Source: Notamacropus eugenii (Eukaryota > Chordata > Mammalia > Diprotodontia > Macropodidae). From it: 64,000 bases of DNA. The number at the start of each line of letters is the position of its first letter. The first letter of the stretch is position 1. Location of the stretch: positions 54,477,228 through 54,541,227 of the forward strand of contig NC_092875.1 in NCBI RefSeq assembly GCF_028372415.1, in the 5' to 3' direction. Position numbers and translations under genes: made by a program. The notes beneath the pieces are model-generated. The model was not told where the DNA came from. It was given only the letters and a program-made list of their open reading frames with translations, and searched no databases. Of the stretch, positions 60,101 through 64,000 are shown piece by piece.

Positions 60101-63100
60101 TGTTAAACATTTTCACATTAGTCATGATCTAAAGAATTAGAATTAATGGGAGGAACTACAAGAAAGAAGAAACAAAAACAAAATAAGAAAAGGAAAGCAA
60201 GTAGTCTGCTTCTACCTGCATTCAGACTCCAAGGTTCTTTCTCTGAATGTGGATAGCATTTTCCGTTGTGAGTCTTTTGGAGTTGTCTTAGAAGCTTGCA
60301 TTGCTGAGATGAGCTAAGTCTATCCAAGTCAGTCATCTCACATTGTGGTTGTTACTGTGTACAGTGTTCTCCTGGTTCTGTTCATTTCACTCAGCATCAA
60401 TTCATACAAGTCTTTCCAGGTTTTTCTGGAGTCTGCCTGCTCGTCATCCTGTTATTTCTTCTTAAGAGTTGCTCTACCCCTACTTTTACCAATCCTTTTC
60501 TTTTTGAATAAGATATATGCATTGATAACGCTCTTCTAGGCATAGATGTCATTCCATCAAATCTCAGTTATACCTTGTGGTTCAAATTTGACTCCTTGCA
60601 TTAGGATCTCTGTTTTGCTATTATTTTGTGCATTGGCATATAAACACCCAAGACTGGATTTTATTGCTGACCCCTTTCTTGGGTTTTGCCTCCTGTAATA
60701 TTTCTGGGTGTTTTTCCTTGCGATTCACTTCCCTGCATTTTAGCTGTTTGTGGTATCTGACTATAACAAGAATGGTAATAATAGCTGACATTTAAGTCAC
60801 ATAAGATTTGTAAAGTACTTTACATACATGATGTCATTTGCTCCTCACAGCAATCCTCTGAGGGAGATGCTGTTATTATTCGCATTTTACACGTGAGGAA
60901 CTTGGCTTTGTTCAGATGAACTGCTCAGAGTCCCACGGCTGGAAAAAGTAGGTGTTGGAATTAGGTCTTCCTGAAGCCAGGTTTGGAGCTGTCTCCCCTA
61001 GGCCACACTGCTGCCATGTATTATAATTTTTTTTCTCTCCCTTTTGATCATATTTTCATAACTGCAGGTGCATTTGCTCTTTTTAAAAATAACAATAATA
61101 CATTATTTTTAGCCTTTTTTTTGTTTGAAGTGCTAAATTCTCTCCCTCTTTCCCGTCCTTTCCCCACCCATTGAGAATGCAAGAAATACATACATTCACT
61201 ATTGTGAATGTTGCATGCCTCTGTCCAGAACTCTGCCATTTCTATACTTTAAACTATAAAATAATGGGGTTTGACTAGATAATCTTTAATTATCCTCATA
61301 TTCTCTCTGATGTTCTTTGAACAGTGATCCATATGGGAAATCTCTCCCTACTATCTTCATGTCCCAGGATCTACAAGCTGAAGTTTTAGAGTTAGTAAAA
61401 ACCTTTGGTATATCTTATAGTGAAGGATATTTTGATTTATTCCACAGATCAGATTCTGAGGAAGAGCGACATAGGAGGAAATCAAAGAAATATCAGACCT
61501 CTGAAAGGAATCGTAGAAGCCCAAGAAAGTCACACCTCCGATCTCGTGAGTCTTCCCAGTCAGATTCTGGAAGTGAACCAAGGAGGGGTCACAGGAGCAG
61601 ACACAAGAGGAGACATCATGATTCCAGATCATCCATCTCCTCAGTATCTTCTCCATCACCTTCACCTCCCCAATCTCAGAGCCCTCAAGAGGCCCTGGAC
61701 AAGAAATTGAGCCTCCAAGAGCGACGGAGGCTAAAGGAAGAGAAAAAGCAGCAGGAAGAGTTGATGAAGGCCTTTGAGACACCTGAGGAGAAACGGGCCC
61801 GGAGACTGGCAAAGAAGGAAGCCAAAGAACGGAAGAAGAGAGAAAAGATGGGCTGGGGTGAAGAGTATATGGGCTACACCAATACTGACAATCCCTTCGG
61901 AGACAATAATCTTCTAGGAACTTTCATATGGAACAAGGTGAGGAGTTAGCTGCAATCTTCCCTGGTCCTATAACAGTGCCATTGGGGAGGGATAGCAAAT
62001 CGTAGCATCTTAACAATGAGGAGAGACCTAGAAATCACCATATTTAATAAATTGTTTTAACAAATATGGTCATTGTAGTTCAGAACGGGGAACCAATCAG
62101 TCAGTAAGCATTTATTAGACACCTGCTCTGGGCCAGGTACTACAGTAGGCCCAGAGGATACAAATAAAAAAACTAAACAATTCTTGCCTTCCAGGAGTTT
62201 ACATTTTATGAGAAACATCATTCCCAAGGCCACATTGCTAGTCATTGACAAACGGTAGATCAAAGCCCAGACTTCTTGACTCCCAGTCCAAGATTCTTCC
62301 TGCTATACTTTGCTGGTTCACTTCTGGTCTTCTGACTCCTCCTTGTACCCTGTCCTCTTTGGGCAGTCACTCAGCTTTTTATTTTCTTCCTTCTCAATAT
62401 CATTTGCATCCTTTTTCCCATGTTCATAGGATCCCATAGTCAGAGGGGATCTCAGATCATCTAGTTTTAACTCTATGTGAAGTATAAATTGTCTCTATAA
62501 TTCCTACCCACAAATAGAAATCCACCCTCTACTTAACAACTTTCAATAATATGTTTTTAAGTGCCTCTGATTGTTTATCTTTGTATCAAGTTGAAGCTTC
62601 CTTATAACATTCAATTAGTCCTGGTTCTATCAAGCAAAATAGTCCTGATAATCTCCGTGACAGACCTTAAAATACTTCAGTGAATGAGCATTTATTAAGC
62701 TTTTATTATTTGTTTAACCTGAGAACCGCCTGCTGACATACCAGTGTGAAGCAGCATAGATACAGATATTAAAAAAGGGATGCTCCTGCCCTCAAGGCAC
62801 TTACATCCTAGTAGAAAACACATATAGGAGAATGGAGGCCAAGAATAAAAGCATTGGTGTGAGGATAATGCCCAACTCAGGGGCAGTGAACTTTTACTAC
62901 TGATTGGTTACTGTGCCCAGATCAAGAAGCAGAAACTGAGGAAAAAGAGCCATGGCAGCAGTTGCTACCTAGGGGTCAGGGAGTACTTAGTTCTCTTTTG
63001 GTTGGTTTAGGAAGGCTTCATGAAGGAGTCTTCTTTTAGAAAATCAAGACTGTGTGGCTCTTGTTGCCAGACCCCCTGAAGAGTCCATGGAGAGATTTCA

Positions 63101-63913
63101 GAGGGTCCATGAACTTGAAAGGGGAAAAAAAAGTTATATCGTTATATCTTGATTTCCATATAATTGGTTTCCTTTGTGTTTAAAACATTATTTTGGGTTC
63201 ATGGTTTCATGACCCAAGAAAAGCTAAGAACCCCCGATGTAATGGAAGGGACATTGAATTTAGAGTCAGGGTTCCTAAAACTTGTTTTGGCATGTATTAC
63301 TGGGAGACCTTGAGGTTTCCTTTAAACAAATAAACAAACAAAAAACCCTCAATTTTCCTCTTCTCTAAAATGTAGGGGTTGCTTTAGTGCTATGATCCCA
63401 TGACCAGCAGAATGTAGTAGAAAGGTAAGGGAATGGTAAGATCCCTCACTTCTTATTGCTGCCCTCTCCTGGTGAATTTGCCCAACATGGCTTTGTAGGC
63501 TCTTTGCAGATGCTGAACTGAGACTCATCTGGCCGTGTGTTTGTCTTTTGCAGGCACTAGAGAAGAAAGGGATCAGCCACCTGGAGGAGAAGGAGCTGAA
63601 GGAGAGAAACAAGAGAATCCAGGAGGACAATCGACTAGAATTGCAGAAGGTAGGAGTTCTGCCAGGGCCAGGCCCAGTCTCATGGCCCTTCCTTGCTCAG
63701 AATAGCTTGTTTCCTCCCCTCAATTCTGCCACCCCACCCTCATGACGGCTCCTCCTCCATTTCCCAGGTGAAGCAGCTGCGTTTGGAGCGAGAGAGGGAG
63801 AAAGCCATGCGAGAACAAGAGCTGGAGATGCTGCAGAGGGAGAAGGAGGCGGAGCACTTCAAAACCTGGGAGGAGCAGGAAGACAACTTCCACCTTCAGC
63901 AAGCCAAACTTCG
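53959..63913 (+). CDS. CACTIN: CACTIN, spliceosome-associated RS-rich protein (5' part of gene, spliced)
   Basis: Nuclear protein tied to spliceosome C complexes and needed for accurate pre-mRNA splicing. In Drosophila it is a Cactus (IkB)-binding Rel-pathway factor, and in mammals it dampens TLR/NF-kB signalling. Exons seen: 53959-54167, 61448-61937, 63554-63649, 63768-63913, giving 313 codons plus 2 bases in continuous phase. The order is: an RS/RE-rich N-terminus (residues 1-69), a Ser-rich segment with SDSEEER (from about 71), a basic SLQERRRLKEEKKQQ coiled coil with ETPEEKRARRLAKKEAKER, the hallmark MGWGEEYMGYTNTDNPFGD, and a long helix ending FHLQQAKLR. The mid and C-terminal Cactin domains lie beyond the window (human protein about 758 residues, recalled). 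Confidence 0.95.
54223..54248 (+). promoter_or_regulatory. G-quadruplex-capable tract in CACTIN intron 1
   Basis: ggtgggggggtgggggggtgggggtg, 55 nt after the exon 1 donor; meets the four-G-run motif with one-base loops. Confidence 0.55.
54355..54575 (+). repeat. MIR/MAR-type SINE
   Basis: 'ccttggttagagcgctaaaccggatttaaatccggcctcagacactttctagccgtgtaactctggacaaatcgcttctgcctcagtttcc'. Keeps CpGs lost in other copies because it lies at the CpG island edge. Confidence 0.8.
54590..54735. repeat. Degenerate AT-rich tandem repeat with 'tataaggct' core
   Basis: The core (ta)ataaggctttaa/ataa recurs near 54625, 54656 and 54695, about 30-40 bp apart, with a weaker ataaggattta at 54720. Confidence 0.7.
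54850..55085 (-). repeat. L3/CR1 LINE 3' end fragment, antisense
   Basis: 'cacctaatgtaacctgtacctgaacgtgaattctaccacaaac...ctgcttgaaggcctgtgaaggggaacctaacacctcc'. Confidence 0.6.
55210..55410 (+). repeat. SINE (MIR/Ther-1 type)
   Basis: 'gcattgcacagtggaaagagcactggctcagacttagaggacatgaattcaaatg', 'tgtgaccatggaccagccacttgacctcagtttcc', '...gacctcctgaggtcccttccagctctaaatctatgatcc'-type tail. Confidence 0.8.
55411..55840 (+). repeat. L2 LINE, sense
   Basis: 'tccacatatctctcaaactcatcatatccaaatgtgaactcat', 'cttggagttgtccttgattgttctctc', 'ttcaggctctcatcacattagggggactactgcaacagcctcttaattaatc'. Confidence 0.7.
55841..56179. other. CACTIN intron 1, T-rich, no recognised feature
   Basis: Several T-runs; no named repeat. 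Confidence 0.35.
56180..57180 (+). mobile_element. Half-L1 (HAL1-type) element, sense, with ORF1 largely deleted
   Basis: The head matches the 8640 element in the sense direction (accaagatgggggagtaatgg...tacctgtaaaaaatgactctaaacaaattctggagc). At about 56460-56474 it jumps to the ORF1 end (gaggactttcaagcatttttgatgaaaagatcagagctg ... agaagcatga, stop 56557-56559). It continues into a longer version of the same 3' UTR. About 1.4 kb of 5' UTR/ORF1 is missing relative to the intact copy. Confidence 0.8.
57181..57740. other. CACTIN intron 1, no recognised feature
   Basis: Single-copy-looking; paired 73-codon ORFs on both strands appear to be chance. Confidence 0.35.
57745..57890 (+). repeat. SINE (MIR/MAR type)
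   Basis: 'aggcagaatagcatagtgaatagagagccagccttgaagctaggaagaccaacattcagatctcacc', 'gctttgtgaccttgaataagtgac'. Confidence 0.75.
58255..58434 (+). mobile_element. Very short L1/HAL1 3' end with poly(A) tail
   Basis: 'aggaatgtatgtgtagaacctatataagattgcacgccatctcaggaagggagggagggaaa...' then A-rich sequence ending in A15. A 5'-truncated insertion. Confidence 0.7.
58440..59490 (-). repeat. L3/CR1 LINE relic, antisense
   Basis: Same block order as 30195-31640: 'tattcccgatgtggtctgaccaaggcc', 'ggtagccacactgttgacatactgaatttgtagtccactaagatcctcag', 'aacccaaatgtaagtttattcttactaaatttcaacataatagattc', 'cccaggacagagcccagttccctg'. Confidence 0.75.
59491..59994. other. CACTIN intron 1, possible L3 continuation and SINE scrap
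   Basis: 59610-59720 looks like an antisense SINE end (ctcacaagtagcatcagaggcagaatttgaactcagctccttggactcc). The rest may extend the L3 relic. Confidence 0.4.
59995..60447 (-). mobile_element. 5'-truncated marsupial L1 3' UTR, antisense
   Basis: Parallels 22275-22720: 'gattttgagtttcaaattttctccccctccccaagacagtgtgcaatctgatataagc', '...tgttactgtgtacagtgttctcctggttctgttcatttcactcagcatcaattcat'. T-rich start is the poly(A) complement. Confidence 0.8.
60765..61015 (-). repeat. MIR-like SINE, antisense
   Basis: 'ggtaataatagctgacatttaagtcacataagatttgtaaagtactttacatacatgatgtcatttgctcctcacagcaatcctctgaggg', '...ggccacactgctgcc'. Confidence 0.8.
61448..61937 (+). CDS. CACTIN: CACTIN coding exon 2 (SDSEEER ... 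DNNLLGTFIWNK)
   Basis: 490 nt between tttattccacag and gtgagg. A completes GGA, then SDSEEERHRRKSKKYQ, a Ser/Arg-rich stretch, SPSPSPPQSQSPQ, KKLSLQERRRLKEEKKQQEE, ETPEEKRARRLAKKEAKERK and MGWGEEYMGYTNTDNPFGDN. The last two blocks are the most conserved part of the family in this window. ORF continuity runs 41 codons upstream of the acceptor to another AG (61324); see findings. Confidence 0.94.
62095..62220 (-). repeat. L2/MIR-type 3' module
   Basis: 'aatcagtcagtaagcatttattagacacctgctctgggccaggtactacagtaggcccagaggatacaaat ... ccttccaggagtttacattttatgag'. The module recurs at 24320, 49980, 51100 and 62690. Confidence 0.6.
62425..62690 (-). repeat. L3/CR1 LINE 3' end, antisense
   Basis: 'ataggatcccatagtcagaggggatctcagatcatctagttttaactc ... 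gttgaagcttccttataacattcaattagtcctggttctatc'. Confidence 0.65.
63055..63235. repeat. Unnamed interspersed repeat related to 33830-34345
   Basis: 'cagaccccctgaagagtccatggagagatttcagagggtccatgaacttgaaagggg ... ttcatggtttcatgacccaagaaaagctaagaacccc'. Possibly a decayed DNA transposon. Confidence 0.35.
63554..63649 (+). CDS. CACTIN: CACTIN coding exon 3 (ALEKKGISHLEEKELKERNK...)
   Basis: 96 nt (32 codons, phase 0 to 0) between gtcttttgcag and gtagga. Encodes ALEKKGISHLEEKELKERNK then RIQEDNRLELQK, a charged helical stretch identical to the human protein as I remember it. Confidence 0.95.
63768..63913 (+). CDS. CACTIN: CACTIN coding exon 4 (VKQLRLEREREKAMREQELE...)
   Basis: 146 nt between catttcccag and gtgggt, ending with CG of a split Arg codon. 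Encodes VKQLRLEREREKAMREQELE, MLQREKEAEHFKTWEEQEDN and FHLQQAKL. A long coiled coil leading to the Cactin mid domain. The intron from exon 3 is only 118 nt. Next exon not in window. Confidence 0.95.
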
Positions 63914-64000
63914 GTGGGTCTATGTCTGCTTGTGACAGCAAGGGGCAACAGGAGAGTCCAGGTGGGAGGGAGAAATGCCAACCCTCTGACCTCCACCTCT

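Noticed and set aside
61405..61710. 101-codon plus-strand ORF in another frame
   Set aside because: Overlaps CACTIN exon 2 out of frame; the real frame matches conserved CACTIN blocks.
61357..61812. 151-codon minus-strand ORF
   Set aside because: Shadow of CACTIN exon 2 on the opposite strand.

Overview
This is vertebrate nuclear DNA and almost certainly marsupial. Two same-strand genes with spliced coding exons are embedded in dense interspersed repeats. Two SINE copies (20389-20645 on + and 33305-33555 on -) carry the marsupial MAR1-type body, with the 'gtggatagagtgccaggcctggagtcaggaagac' module and a 'agttggacatgactgaaa' tail. The L1 3' ends and half-L1 elements also read as marsupial types. 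I cannot name the species.

Layout. From about 2.0 to 46.8 kb the window holds the 3' two thirds of PIP5K1C (phosphatidylinositol-4-phosphate 5-kinase type 1 gamma): ten constitutive coding exons (432 codons from the middle of the kinase domain to the DIYF tail), two recognised optional C-terminal exons, one candidate optional exon and a roughly 5.5 kb 3' UTR. The final exon begins with the stop codon TAA, so each phase-0 optional exon simply adds a tail: the 26-residue FTDGRYW-type exon and the 28-residue exon with the talin/AP2-binding WVYSPLHYS motif. From 46.8 to 53.0 kb is an intergenic spacer of old repeats, a 73 bp AT run and a 751 bp minisatellite whose units all end in a splice-donor-like motif. 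A CpG-rich promoter region (53.0-54.3 kb) starts CACTIN, a spliceosome-associated RS-rich coiled-coil protein. Its first four coding exons (313 codons plus 2 bases) are present and the gene runs off the right edge. PIP5K1C followed by CACTIN in the same orientation is the order I recall for human 19p13.3, which supports both names.

Repeats. Introns hold MIR-like SINEs, L2 and L3/CR1 LINE relics (the L3/CR1 copies all antisense), marsupial L1 3' ends, and two half-L1 (HAL1-type) elements with an ORF1 but no ORF2. One HAL1 is full length with a perfect 13 bp target-site duplication.

How the genes relate. PIP5K1C makes PI(4,5)P2 at adhesions and synapses; CACTIN acts in nuclear pre-mRNA splicing. 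They share position and strand, not a pathway. I see no evidence for a wholly new biological system. The best leads are the PIP5K1C alternative tails, the donor-motif minisatellite, the uORF plus G-tract in the CACTIN leader, and a second in-phase acceptor for CACTIN exon 2. Exon limits were placed by splice consensus, reading phase and remembered human protein sequence; repeat limits are approximate.
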